Translations under genes and position numbers: made by a program
Part shown: positions 10,935 to 23,992 of the stretch, piece after piece
Position numbering within the stretch: the first letter of the stretch is position 1
Layout of the letters: each line of letters starts with the position of its first letter
The notes under the pieces: generated by a model
Told to the model about the DNA's origin: nothing
Seen by the model: only the letters and a program-made list of their open reading frames with translations
The model's database searches: none
Source of the DNA: Monosiga brevicollis MX1
Lineage: Eukaryota; Opisthokonta; Choanoflagellata; Craspedida; Salpingoecidae
Reading direction: 5' to 3'
Length of the DNA: 53,928 bases
Assembly: GCF_000002865.3 (NCBI RefSeq)
Contig: NW_001865078.1
Span: forward strand, 229,121-283,048

Positions 10935-12782
10935 ATGTTTGGCCAAGCTGGTAAGCTGCTTTGCCTGCCCGCCGCGGCCAGAAACGTGCACGCGCGTTGT
11001 CTTGGTGCCATGCGGTCCAGCGGCGGTTCGACCGACATTGACTCCTTTCGCTTTGGGTTTGGCATGCTCCTGGGCAATAGGCAAGACCGGCTTTGGCGGT
11101 GGTGGCTTTGGTGGTGGAGCCACGGGTGGTACGTTGACTTGGACACCCACGGGGCAGCATGCTCGTCACTTTCAACGCGTTTTTTGTGGCCCGCCTCACC
11201 CGCTGCCCTTGTGCGCAGGTTTTGGCGCTCCTGCGGGCACTGCAGGTGGCTTTGGCGCTGGCGGTGCTTCCCAAGGCTTTGGTGGCGGTGCTGGGGCTTT
11301 TGGCGCCGGTGGTGCTGGGGCCGGCGGCTTTGGGGCCGGCGCTACCGGCGGCGCATTTGGGGCTAAACCTGGCGGCTTTGGAGGTGCTGGTGGTGGCTTT
11401 GGTGCCCAAAGCACGGCCGGCGGCTTTGGTGCACAAGGCATGCAAGGTGGATTTGGCGCCCAGGCGGGTGGCTTTGGCCAAGGAGCTGCCGCTGGTGGTG
11501 GCATGTTTGGTGCCAACAAGCCAACTGGTGGCTTTGGTGGCGGTGCGTTCCTGTTTGACGGCCAAGCCTTTTTGCGCGTTTCCATCACATTATGGGAGCG
11601 CAGGCAGGTTGATTCGAGCTTGTCACCATCACCAGCGACTCACGTGTGTTTGCATTGCGACATGATGTTGTTTTGTGGGTTCTTGCCCCTGGTTGCGCTT
11701 TTAGGTGCTACCTCGACGTTTGGTGGTGGTGCAACGGCTGGCGGTGGCTTTGGCGGTGCGTTTCTTCTCTCGTTTATCCCTTCCTCCTTCCTTCCTTCCT
11801 TTCATTGCGTTGAGCATAGATTGGCCCAAAATTGCTCGTCAAATCTAAACGCTCCTATCCTTTACTCTACCTAGCTGGCCGCTTCGGAGCGGGAGGCATG
11901 GGTCAACAGGTTGGTGGCATGGGTCAGCAGGCTGCTTCTGGCACCCGTGCCATCCCCTTCAAGCCCCGTTCATCAGACAGCAACAAGAATGGTCCTCTCC
12001 GCTATCAGTGCATCTCAGCAATGCAGCAATACGAGCACAAATCTCTCGAGGTGCGTTGTGGTTTCGTCGTCTTTTGCAAGCTTTGTTTGGTACCCATTCT
12101 GTTGCACCCTTTTCTTCTTCGTGTAGGAACTACGCCTTGAAGATTATGCAGCAGCTGGCAAAGCCCCAGCCATGGCTGGCGCAGCAGCTGGTGGTACGAT
12201 CACGTGTCTGGACCCACCTAGTCACTCGACATTTTTCTCCCTTGCCGGTTTTCCATGAATCTGAGTGGTTTCGTCACATGTCCTCTTGTCTTGCTTGTCA
12301 GGCTTTGGTGCTCCTGCTAGTACGGCTGGTGGTTTCGGTGCTGGTGCGGGAGCAGGAGGTAGGCCACATCGCCACCATGCCCATCTTTGCCACGAGGTGC
12401 CCTAGCCTGCTTGCGCTCACCAGAATTGAACCTTAGGCTTTGGCGCCAAGCCCATGGGCGGTGGCATGTTTGGGCAAACCGCCACGACGTCAGCCTTTGG
12501 CGGCGGTGCTGCCGGTGGATTCGGTGCCAAGCCCATGGGTGGCGGCTTTGGCGCTGGTGCAGGTGCTGCCGGTGCAGGTGCTGGTGGTTTCAATCGCCCT
12601 GGCGTAAGTCTATGTCCGGTGAATTTTCAGCAACACTGCTTTTGGGTTTGCCTTCTGACTGATATCCTTACCCCCAATTCTTTCAGGCGGGCTTTGGACA
12701 GCAAGGCACCTCTGCCTTTGGCGGTACACAGACCTCTGTATGTTTATGGCGAGCGTTTCTATCTGCGCCCACTCTTCTTTTT

Positions 12783-12824
<42 letters not shown>

Positions 12825-15800
12825 TGCTGGCTTCTCATTGCGGTTGCATATTTGACACAGGCTTTTGGTGGCGGTGCTGCCGGTGGATTTGGTGCCAAAC
12901 CTGGTGGCTTCGGACAACAGGGTGCCGTGGGTGGCTTTGGCCAGCAGGGTGCCGCGGGTGGCTTTGGTCAGCCCGCCGCCAGCGGGTTTGGACAACAGGG
13001 TGCTGCCGGTGGCTTCGGTTCGACCGCCACTACTTCCGCCTTTGGCGCAAAACCCGGAGGTTTTGGCGCCACGGCCACGACGGGATTTGGTGCAGCCGGC
13101 GCAGGCGGTGCATTCGGTGCCAAACCTGGAGGCTTTGGCCAACCTGCTGCTACGGCTGGAGGGTTCGGTCAAGCCGGTGGCTTTGGTCAACAAGCTGGTG
13201 GATTCGGCCAGACCGCCACTACTGCAGGTGGCTTTGGCCAACAAGGCGCTGCGGCGGGTGGCTTTGGCCAGAAGCCCGGCGGTTTTGGACAGGCCGGTGG
13301 TTTTGGTCAAGCCGGTGCAGCTGGTGGCTTTGGTCAGGCCGGTGGCTTTGGCCAAGCCGGCGCCGCGGGAGGGTTCGGTCAAACTAGTGCGGCGGGAGGT
13401 TTTGGTCAACAACAGGCAGCCGGCGGTTTTGGCCAGGCTGGTGCTGGTGGCTTTGGACAAACCCAGGCGGCTGGTGGATTTGGCCAGCCCCAAGCCTCTG
13501 GTTTTGGAAATACCGGTTTTGGCATGGCAAAGCCTGGCGGCTTTGGAGGTGCCCAAACCACTGCGGGTTTTGGAAGCAACCCCATGGCCAATGCAGGTAT
13601 GTGGTGCAGCGAACCTTTTGGTGACTCCTCTGTTTCACCTGCTTCTCCAGCTAACTTCTTCTGCTGTATGCAGCTGGTGCGATGACCATGCCCGCCATGG
13701 GCGCAAACATGATGGCCGCAACCATGCCCGGTACGTCACCGTGCCTCACCATTTCTTCTGTACGGTCCATGCATTGCAAGATCATGCTCATGCGCGCGTG
13801 GTGTGTGCACAATGGACTTGACAGCCAACCTTGGTGCCACGCTGGCCTTACCGAGTAAGCTGCTTCTCGGTTGTGGGCAACCAATGCTGACCGATAATGA
13901 TCACCCGTGTCTCATGTTTCATGCTTCTCGTTTTTGTTGTCCGCAGGTTTACCTGAACTGCCCATCAAGCCTTCAGTGCCCATCCCTGTTGGCCCTGAAG
14001 GCATTGGCAGCAGCCCTTACGGTGATCGCAAGCTGTTCCGACTTTCCAACAAGGAACGCCAGAGCAAGAGTCCTGGTGATGCTCCAAGCAGCGCTACTGC
14101 CAAACCCGTTCGCAGCGCTGGCCGCACCCTGCCACCTCCTCTTTTTGGCTCGCGCCGCACCATCCCCGTTCGCGCCGTCAATCATGATCCAATCATTGTT
14201 CGTACCTTGCGCGTGTGCACCTCTATTCCCGTTTGCCCGTCAACATGGAGCGTGACCAACCTGCCTGCTGCTCTTGATTTAGAACCTGGATGACGACGAT
14301 GATCAGCAAACCCTGTCAGTCTCCGAACTGACGCCACGCCGCGACATCAAGCGCCTTGTGCTCAAACCGGCAGCAGGTGAGGCCTCATTCGCTTTTAGTT
14401 GTGGCCCCCATCTCTTGTGTGCGAGGATAACTTGCTTTGTGACTCAAATCTTGCGCGTTTACACTTCGCGTTAGGCTCTGTCAAAGACGTGCCCAACCGG
14501 CTGTTGAGCGACGACTTTGTGTCGTCTGCGCGCAGTGAAGCCCCGGCCCAGCGTGCGGCTGGCAGTAAGAATCTCAATGTCACCGCAATGGACGCACAAT
14601 ATTCTGACTCAGGAGCCGAGCAGTCTGTCCTTGATTTGCCGCCAAAGCATTTGGACTTTTCGGACAAGGCTGCCACTCCTTCGCCCGTCGCACCATCCAA
14701 GGCAGACAAAGATGGTGAGCGCGTCAAAAAATTTACGCTGCGCAAGGGCTACAAGATGGTTTTGCAATCCGCACACGAGTCAGCCCCACGCCCATACACG
14801 CCAGAGGAACTTGCTGCTGTACCAGCTGCTGACCTGCGCCGCGTCACTCACCTCAAGGTATGGAGTCAGCGTTTAACGTTTGCGCCGTTTTCAAGGTGTT
14901 TCGTACCGACCTCATGTTGTGCCGTACGCACACAGATTTCCAATGAGTTTGGTGCCGTGGAGTTTGACGCCGTCATCGATCTCAGCGAAGGCATGGACTT
15001 TGCTGAGATTGTGAGCATCCAGCGCAAGGAAATCAGTGTTTACCCACCAGAGTATCCGGAGAAACCAGCGCAGGGCGAAGGACTTAACCGTCCCGCCACC
15101 GTTGAGCTGCATGGTGTTTTCCCCAGCGGCATTCAGGACTTTTCTTCGGCGCCGGAAGCTGAAGCCAAGTACCGACTCAAGGTTGAAACCAACACAAAAC
15201 GTGCTGGTGCTCACTTTGTATCGTACAAGAATGGAACTTGGAAGTTCAAGGTGGATCATTTTAGTCGGTATGTGCCTTGTAAAGCTTGTCCCGCTGCTCA
15301 CATCGCGCATTGCCACTTTGTAACATCTCATTCCATTGCAATCGTTTCTCCATCGCATCAAGGTATGGCATGGACGACGATGAGGATGAGGAGGATGCTG
15401 CTGCTCAGAGTGGAGAGCCTGCCGCTCGCCAAACGAGCGTGCCTCTGATTTCGGGCCTTGCGCGCCAGCGCTCGGCACCAGAGGCACACGGCAGCCCTCT
15501 GGTCAAGCCCAACGTCAATTCAAGCATCATCCGTATGGATGATGACGAGGATGAGGATTTCTCAGCCAGTGGGGCCAATGATCAGGCTGAGGACATGGCT
15601 GTGGTTTTGGAAGAGTCGGGCGACCTGAAGGACCGAGATCTTGAAGCCAATTCTAGCCAGCACTGGGAATGGGCCGGCGAGGTATGCCGCTTGGCTTGTA
15701 GTCATAGGTCTTGAGATCGCGAGATTTCTTTTTTGTGTGCATGCATTTTGGGGAGGATGGTTCTTGAATGGTTCTAACCGCTGAGTCAAGGCAATCGACG

Positions 15801-18800
15801 CTGATTTGGATTTGACTATGCTTTTGGTGTCGTGCCTGAAACATCTTTTCCCCCTCCCCCCCCCCCCCTCCCCCGCCTTCTTTTTCTAAAAACTGACGTT
15901 GAATGTCTACCTTGGTACACAGGAAAAGTCGGCGGGTCAGCGTCTTGCTCTGGCCACTGGCCTAGCTCCCGAAGCGCTCACGGTGAGCCAATGTTGACAA
16001 ATGATGTCGCAGGATTCCTTATCGTCAAACTCACAACAAATACAAATGGGTGCGCGCATAGTCGATGAAACATCAACTTTTCGCCGAACCAGACTATCAA
16101 GATACGACGAAGAGTCAGCCTGCGGCAACCCGCTTGCGCTTTGTGGCTCCTCCCCACCGTGCGCCCGAAGACGAAGATGGCTTGCAGTTTTCGTCACCAT
16201 TTGCGGCACGATCCCACGCTGCTGTGACAGAGGAATCGCGCTCCGAGCCAGACGTGCTGGCGGCGTTACCTCCTCTCAAAAAAGCCGCCCGTTTTGATGA
16301 GGATGCAGAGCAGGTCGGTACCGACCATTATTTTGACTTGTGCTCGAGACTGTAAATTTTGTCTTCCTCTCCTGGGTGAGTTCTTACCGACGGGTGAAAT
16401 TAGGTTGTGCTGCTGCCGGCACCTGCTCCATTGGAGCGTCTGAAGATGGGGGCGGATCGACTGAAGCAACCAGAAGCCCTTCTTGAAACATTGGACCAAG
16501 ACAAACGGCTTCCCAAGGATTCGGCTGTAATGCTGGGCCGGTCCTCGTGCAGCTCTTGGACGCATCTGAATCGTATCATTGTGCCGAGTCATCAAGCCGA
16601 GCCTCTGAACCTGGCTGCTATCTCAGGTGAGAAGGAAAATAATTGCGGGCTTGAAAAAAGAAGAAGAAGAAAAAAAAAAAGCGTCTAATTTTGCTTGGTC
16701 GGCATGTCTCGCACTTGGTGGCGCTCATTGTGTGCACGACAACATGTTGGATTCGTAGATGCTCGTGCACCTCCGCTTGGCCAGGGCACGGCCATTGGCC
16801 AGCGCCGAGGGATTCCAATTTATCGTTATGCCTGGTCCGCATCCCCTGATTCATTTCCCGTGCGTAGCGCTGTCGACGCACACGAGACAGCAGTGTTGCG
16901 CGACTTGAGCATCGCCCCGCTTGAGATACTACGCGCTGACGCCGAGTTGGTCCCGGCCATCATGACTGGATACAATGAAAATCTGGCACATCAAGCGCAC
17001 ATGGGGGCGAGCTTGAGTGGTCAGCAGAGTGCCGACCCAGCTACAACGCGAAGATCGCATGCGCTGCACGCTTGTCAGCGGCTGTCAGCCCATGCGCAAC
17101 AGCTTGTTGCAACAGCAGCGCCGGGCACAACAAAGGCAGCTGCGCAGTATGATCATCAGGTGAGGCTTGCAAAGACTCTGCCCCCCTCACTGTCGCTATT
17201 CCCTTTCTCTTCATGTGTTACGTGTGTTTGGGATGTCTGCCATCTTTTCCTCACCTTGGTCCTTGCTTCAGGTTTGGACGCTCATCGAAGCACTCTGGTG
17301 CCCTCCGGATCTGGTTGGGACCTCTCCAAGCGTGGAGGAGCTTGAAACGGGACTTAGCCAGCTCATCATGCACGCACACGGACATGTGGATCCCACTCGC
17401 TCACTATACGCCGCTGCAATGGCACGCCGTCGAGCATTTTCGAAATGGCTTTCAGCCACCGTGGCTCCCCTCGTGGCCCGTCTCGATCTGACCGAAGGTC
17501 TTCCTGCCACTTCTGTTGTCGATGATGTGCCCTACCTCCAAAATGTACGGCTCGCTTTGCTCGACCCTGGAGCTGTGTAGCATTTGTCTGGGCTTGACCT
17601 TGCTCACATGCTGCCCCGCTGTTTCTCTTCAGGTGCTGCGTGCCCTGCTGGTTCACGATTTGGAGTCAGCTGCGTCGCTAGCAAGCAGCCAGAAGGACCA
17701 TCATTTGAGTTTACTGATTGCACAAGCTGGTGGTGCCAACAAGATGCGGAGCTGGCTCTTGAACCAGTTGCAAGACTGGCAGCAGCGGGCAGCGGATGAC
17801 TTTATCCACCCGCTCCGGTAAGGGCCGTAGTCTAGCATGGATTGTGCTTTTTCTTTTGGTTCTGGCCAACAGCGGCGCAATGCTCACGAAGCATGTGCAT
17901 GCTGTGTTCCCACTTTTAGCTTGCGCATTTATGCCGTTTTGGCCGGTGCTATGATTTGGCCGGATCAAGCCCAGACGCGTTTGCCAACCTGCCAAGGTCA
18001 AGCTTGCTTAACAGCGGTGTTTCTCCAGGAACACTCTACTTTTTGAACTTGCTTGTATCGAAGAAGATGGGCAGCTCACCTGCTGTTCAACTTTGAATTT
18101 ATGCACTGCTGTTTCCTAGGCTTACCGTGGCTAGCGGCGCTAGCGGTCCACCATTGGTATGCCGTTTCTTCCACCGCGACCGTGGCCGACAGCATTCGGG
18201 TACGTTTGTGTCCTCTGCATCAGGTCTTGGCATCCGTGCATAATGGTTGCGCGCCCTTGTTGGACTTTGAAGCAACTCATTTGTGGCTGCTTGATACTCT
18301 GGTAGAGTTACGCACGATCTGCTTTCAATTTGCTCTCGGGCCGGAGCAAGTCCGGCGCTGCGGTGCAAACCTTTGAAGCCGCAGCACCTTCACCGAGTTA
18401 TTTGGACCCCGAAGCTCTGCAGGCACAGCAAATGCTTGGCATGCAGAAGTTTGATGATGCGTCGGGCATGCCCAGCAGCAACTCTGACTTTTTTGGGGAT
18501 TTGCTGTTCAACATCATGCAAATGTTTGCCTGCCCATCCAACGTCAACATGGAGCGGGCCTTGCTGGGTCGCACCGTGGGCCCAGATCTGGATGACTTGC
18601 GCCTGCCGTGCTTGGCTTACCTCATCCTCCGATCCCTGGGCGCCCCGCAATTGAATGCACACGCCGAGGCCCAGCTCTTGACTGACTTTGCCGCTCAGCT
18701 GGAAGGCGCGGGCGCTTGGTGCCACGCCGTCTTTGTCCTACTTCACTTGCGTGACGACGTGCCACGCACCCACGCGGCGCGTACTCTGGTCTTGCGTCAC

Positions 18801-19475
18801 CTGACTGCTGAGTGCCGCGAAGCCGAGCGTGACTTTTTGAAGGTTGAACTCAAGGTGCCCGAGACTTGGCTCCACGAGGCTTTGGCACAAGATGCTCTAT
18901 CTCGCCGGGACACTGCCGTGGCCGTCGATCATCTTCTCCGCGCTCATCAATACGACAGGGCGCACCAGCTGGTCATGCGGCAGCTGGCTGTGCAGCTGGT
19001 CCTAGCGCGCCAATTTCATACACTTCTCGGCTTTTTGCATCGCGTCGAGGCGGGCGTGCGCCAACAATATCAAGTTCAGCACTGGGAGCGTGGCGGGCGC
19101 GTTTTGTTGGAACTGCTTGACGTCACAACCGCTGATATTAAGGTGGAGGCATCGCAAAACATTGTGCAAAGCCTCGAAGGCTTTGGTCTTTCTGATGCTG
19201 AGCGACGGTGCGTAATCCGTCATCACGCTTGCTGCTTCGGCTCCGGCACATGTGCTCATGTTTCCTATTCCTACCTGATCCTGCTCGTTCGCCCCAATCG
19301 TTTTGTCAATAGACTTTTGCGTGCCGAGTGTGCCAGCCACGTTGCCACCGCCTGGGAGGCCAAGCACCAACTGGATGCCACCAAGTTGACGCACCTACCC
19401 GTCTCATCGTCATCCCGCCTGCGTGCACTGAATGTTGTGGCCCACCAGTTCATGTGCGCCCTGGACTCTTACTAA
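10935..19475 (+). CDS. NUP98: Nup98-Nup96 nucleoporin precursor
   Basis: This polyprotein is cut into Nup98, the FG-repeat pore-barrier protein, and Nup96, a Y-complex scaffold. The ATG at 10935 lies in a perfect gccaccATG context; exon 1 is only 16 nt (MFGQA). FG/GFG repeats fill 11090-11760, 12300-12720 and 12860-13600. A GLEBS motif that binds Rae1/Gle2 lies at 11960-12160 (QCISAMQQYEHKSLEELRLEDY). The autoproteolytic domain runs from about 14900 to 15400 and ends HFSRYG; cleavage in this family falls between F and S. An intron (15268-15362) splits the R codon two residues after the cleavage bond. Acidic linkers follow (MDDDEDEE), then Nup96 alpha-helical sequence with LRIYAVLAGAMIW (about 17920-17960) and a long exon from about 18330. 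The end is ALDSY at 19475. There are many short introns, some inside FG repeats and one with a TC microsatellite. Confidence 0.93.
12786..12823. repeat. (TC)n tract in a NUP98 intron
   Basis: This pyrimidine dinucleotide run lies in the intron between two FG-repeat exons and could serve as an extended polypyrimidine tract before the acceptor near 12860. Confidence 0.8.
15251..15380 (+). other. Nup98 autocleavage site, split by an intron
   Basis: The codons for HFS (15257-15265) are followed by CG and a canonical GTATGT donor at 15268. The acceptor AG at 15361-15362 restores R-Y-G. The self-cleaving HF/S site is therefore intact after splicing, and cleavage should release Nup96 with an N-terminal SRYGMDDDE. 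Confidence 0.85.
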
Positions 19476-20138
19476 CAAGCTGAACCCGTTTTGGAAAGTA
19501 ATCAATTGAACTCGCCGTCGAGGATTGGTGTCTTGTTTGTTTCCGAGTCTTTGTTAAATGAAGTCAAGAAGGAGATGCGATGAGAGAGGAGAGGGCGGGC
19601 TGAAAGACGAATTAAGGGAAAAGCTGCAGAGAGCAGCGAGAGCAGACGAAAGGGAAGAGAGAGAAAATGAATTGATTTGGTCGGTCAAAGAAGCACAACT
19701 ACCACATAAGAGAGAGAAAGAGAGAGATTTAAGCAAAGTGACGTATTTTATACACTATCGCACAAGGGTTGGCAACGATCGAGAAACAGAAAAAAAAAAA
19801 AAGGTTCGATTGCTCCGTGCGCGCTGCTGGCTCGCGACGCTGGGGACGGGCGGCTGGTATCCTCTCAGCACGCAATTGTACTTGTGGTCACCTGCACAGG
19901 GCTGGATTGAAACTGCTTACCTCTAGTGTGATTTATTCTTGGTAGCTTCAAGAGACGAGGCGCCCTGCCCGTGTAATATTCTTTCATTCGGCATCGGCCT
20001 TGAACGAGATCATGATCTAGTTGGTCTTGAGACGCTACACGCCGCTGCTGCTGAGTGCGCTACCACCCTGCGCCTTCTCGCAGGCGCAGCGTTGGATTTT
20101 GATTACATCTCAAGACTATTCTCAGCTCGCAGCAAGCC
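19476..20138. other. Intergenic NUP98 to coiled-coil gene, purine-rich
   Basis: This 663-bp gap has a long GA-rich stretch (about 19560-19735) and an A run (about 19788-19802). The segment just before 20139 carries the promoter and leader of the next gene by position. No gene is visible. Confidence 0.55.
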
Positions 20139-23100
20139 ATGGCCGATGCCATCGGCACCATGGTCGCTGCGGTGAGCGGGGCCATGCCCTCGGCCTCGGA
20201 TGACATGTTTGCCAACTTGTCGCAGGACTTTGAGACGGCGCTTCAACAGCTGGACGTCGTGGTGCAGGGAATGAGTACCTTCAAGGACAATTTACTGGGC
20301 CTGGAGCTACCCACCGAAACCAACCTCGAGCTTCTTGCCAACGTCGGCTCCTTGCAAGCTGCCATGCTACAACTCTCCGTTCCGGCCCTGGACATGCTCC
20401 GGCTTGTTGATCTTTACCGTGAGCCCTGGGGTCACAAGAACAAAGCGTTCATCAGCTTGCACGAATCCTATGAGCGCCATCAACGACAACTGCAGATTGC
20501 ACTCACCCAACTGGAGCAGACACAAGCAGCTCTGGACGTGTTTGAGCGGGAGCGACCCATCCAGCTTTGGCAGCGCGTGGTGCTTCGTGTTCTGGCCATT
20601 AAAACGCACAGTCGGCGGTGGGCCTCGCTACTGCCTGCCTATCGCCAGCGCGTCATGGCCGGCCTCGCCGCCAACCCCTTGAGCGATGATGAGGATGACG
20701 AGGACGCGGATGGCTCTGCTCAGCTTCCGCTTCCAGTCAAACCCGTGACCAAGCACCGCGTACCCCCCATCGTGCGCAGCTTGTTGGCCCGGGAGCGCGG
20801 CGAGACAGAGGGCAGCGCAGGCGTCACCGAACGGCTGCAAAAGGAGGTGCTCACCCTGCGACGCCAGCTTCAAGAAGCTGAGGAAAATCGCGCCTCTACC
20901 CACAAAGCTGTTCAAGCCGGCATTCCCACGCGAAAAACTGCCCCTGAAGCCAACTTGGCCGGCGTTCCTACCCACTACAGTGAATGCCTTGTGGAAGGGC
21001 AAAAGCAACTGGCTGCAGAGCAACGTGACCGTGCCCCGCTGCGTCTCGTCATCCACCTCATTGATGGCTGGCAGGACTGCACTCCCCCTGATCTTGTGGT
21101 GGAAGCCGCCTTGCTGCACGATGGACTCTCAAAGGCCGTGTCCAAAGTCAGCTTGCCCGCTGATCCCTTTGATGACCCTCCAGATGCAGACACCAGTAGT
21201 TTTGAGCTCGTGCTGCCACAGCCCGAGCGAAACAATGCACTTCGCATCCGTGTCTTTGGTGCTGGGTTGGGCCCACACGCCCAGTGTTTGGTTGACGGCC
21301 TGGTCAGCTGCGAGCCTCTTTTGGACGCGAGCCTGAGCCACAGCAACCGTATATTCAAGGAGAACGTGGGTATTACCGTGACCTGCCACGCCCGTGTTAG
21401 CATCCGCCTGCCCGTGACCGCCGGATACCAGGCCTACCGCCGTGAAGCGGATGCTCGATCTCGCAACGTTGAGGACATTAACCTAATTGCCAGCGTAACT
21501 CTGGCTCATACACCCACACGACCGTGCGTGGCCTGGCCTTTGCCTCCGTCTTGCCTGGCTGATACGTGAGCTGACCACACTACCTCGTATGTTTTGGTGT
21601 TTGCTTGACAGGCCTAGCGTGGAGCAGAGAGGGCCACATGACGCGACACGACCGCAATCTGTCATTCGACGACGTGGCCGGTGTGTTTCTCTTGTGGTTT
21701 GTCTTGCCCAACAAGCTTTCCACCCCGTTTCTAACCATTGTAACCTGTCTTGCCATGGAACTAGTTTGCGTGCGGCGATGCAAGATCCCCCGGCGACCGA
21801 GCTATCAGAGGGACAAATGGCCGGCAAGTGCTCCTGCGCACGCACCGGGCTGCACTCACCGACATGCTCACTCAAACGTGTGATGATTTGACAGATGACT
21901 TGTTCAACCTGCTCGATGTCAACTCTGAAGATTTGGACAAGGTCATCCCGCTTTGGCGTGCCTCTTCGTTGTACGAGCTGTTGCGAGCGGCAGCCAAGAC
22001 TCACCCATGCTACGCTTTATCGGAATGAAATTAGGCCAACTTTACACTGCAGGAAATGATGGATCTTGCCATGCTTCATGCCTATCAGATGCAAGCCCTG
22101 AATGCACAGCATGAAGACCAGTTGGAGGAAGTACGGGCCGCAGCACGTCGTGTTCAGCAGGACCTGCAAGAGCTGCTTACAGAACACCCAGAGCTCAAGC
22201 AAATGCACCACATTTCCAGCCAAACCGACCTTCTCTTTGGTGGGCATTCTACCGGACCGACTTGCGCGCTGTCACCAGTGTGCGCCCACTCACGTGCATT
22301 GCATTTGTTTTTGGTGTCGCAGAGTCCTCCGTTAAGCGACCGGTTTCAAGTGCGCGAGCCCATGACCGACGTGGCGTTGGTATGGAGCAAAGCATGGGAC
22401 TCGGCGAGTTTGGCGCTCCACTCGAGGACCGAGATCCGCTGGAGGAGCTAGATGCTCTGCCCGATTCCCGAGACATCCAAGCCCGCCGCCCGACGTTTGA
22501 TCCCTCTCGGTTTGGCAGCACGTTGCCCAAGGGCGTGAGTGGCAGCAGCTTGACCCCACGTTTTGGTGTTATTATCGTCGGTGCTCCACCGTGTCGACTT
22601 TGCTAGAGAGCCGACAAAGCCACGATGCAGACTCACCGCTTCGCCCTATTGCATGCTGGGTCTGTTGCGCAGTTTTTGAATCGTCTTTTGTATTATGCAG
22701 AGCGCAGCTTGGAGCGGCGCCAGAGCCTTTTGGATCGGGTGATCACGGAGGAGCGGTATGCGCTCGAAGGAACCCTCGCCAGTAAACAGCTCTTGGACGA
22801 TGCCAAGCCGGGACCCGATGCAACCACCCGCCCACCATCAACCCGAGCCCTCTCGGGGCGAATGCCCATTTCAACCGGTGCGCTCGGCACTTGGCAGTTT
22901 TGACTTTCCATCGTGTGTCTATAGCTCACCACATATGGGGCTCGATCCTCGCCTGTAGGCCATGGCGCGACCCTGCGCTACTCCAAGTCGCGTCCTGGAC
23001 AAGTTTTTGGCTTGGAGTCGCGGCGGCGCTCATCCAGTAGTCGACTTCCGCCCCTTGGTGGCCAGGTAGATTTTTCCTATTTGGTGTGGTCATGAACCTA

Positions 23101-23581
23101 TTTTTCGTGTTTGCAGCTGTATGCTTCACAGGCCCGGATGGCGAGCTTCTTTGCCGTGATTCTTTTCCTGACCCACCCGCACCCATGTGACTTGCAGATG
23201 GGCAATCAGTCGAGTGGTGCGCCGGATCTGGGCGCTCTGGTTCTTGACGCGCGTGTCGACTCGCCCGAGCCGCTTGGAACTCATCAGGGCGAAAGTTTGC
23301 GGCGTCAGGGCCTCATGCCCAACGGCCGGCCGGCCGCTCGACAACGACCCGGCTCAAGTCTCGTATCAACCTGGACAGGCAATTACGAACCGCCCGGCAC
23401 CCCGGGTACTATGGCAGCAGCAGGAAGCGAGCCCATCAAGCGCCCTCCGTCCTCGGCCCTGTCAGTCGGAAGCAGCCGGCACCGCGACAGCTTGACGCCG
23501 GGGCTGATTCCATCAAACCATCACATGCACTTTGAGGCTGTGCGACCTCCTTCTCCCGTCACTAAGCTTGATGAGGAATAA
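20139..23581 (+). CDS. Coiled-coil protein with C2-like region, function not recognised
   Basis: I do not recognise this protein. The first exon (ATG 20139 to about 21494-21560) encodes about 450 residues. An N-terminal helical part (SQDFETALQQLDVVVQGM, HESYERHQRQLQIALTQLEQ) is followed by an acidic linker (DDEDDEDADG), a coiled coil (TERLQKEVLTLRRQLQEAEE) and a beta-rich, C2-like block (LRLVIHLIDGWQD...FELVLPQ...IRVFGAG). Later exons are helical: RTHRAALTDMLTQTCDDLTDD (about 21830-21895), then an exon from 22054 (HEDQLEEVRAAARRVQQDLQ). The C-terminus is Pro/Ser-rich and disordered, ending VTKLDEE at 23581. The junction around 21494-21611 does not resolve cleanly in phase, so an extra small exon or a different donor is likely there. 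It could be two genes, but the run of open exons favours one. A cytoskeletal or ciliary role is speculative. Confidence 0.55.
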
Positions 23582-23992
23582 TTGGCGTGACAAAGCAAGG
23601 GACGGTTTGATAGAAAGCTGACCGGACGTGCCTTTGGTGAGTCGACCGCCATCAAGCTACGTGACATGTGACTGTAACCGAACGACTCTGTCAAATAATC
23701 AAAGCATCACATGACCGATTCTCCGCACCATCCCTCAGAACAACCGCGCACGTTCGGGAATTTTTGTTTTATTTCACTACATTCGGATGTACAAACAAAA
23801 AAAAATAATCTGATGTCAGTTGTTGTTTTTTTTGTTTTTTTTCCTTTTTTCGTAATTTCACACTCACTCACACACACACTCACACACACACTCACACACA
23901 GTGCAGAAGCAGAGACGCGCGCTGCCCTTTGAAAGCCGACGGGAGGGTGTTGTTTGACGGACAAGGGAGCCAGGTACCAGCCAACCCAAGAC
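23582..23992. other. Intergenic gap with CACACT microsatellite
   Basis: The gap is T-rich (23760-23860) and includes an imperfect CACACT/CA repeat (about 23859-23901). It should carry the promoter of the LRR gene. No gene is visible. Confidence 0.6.
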
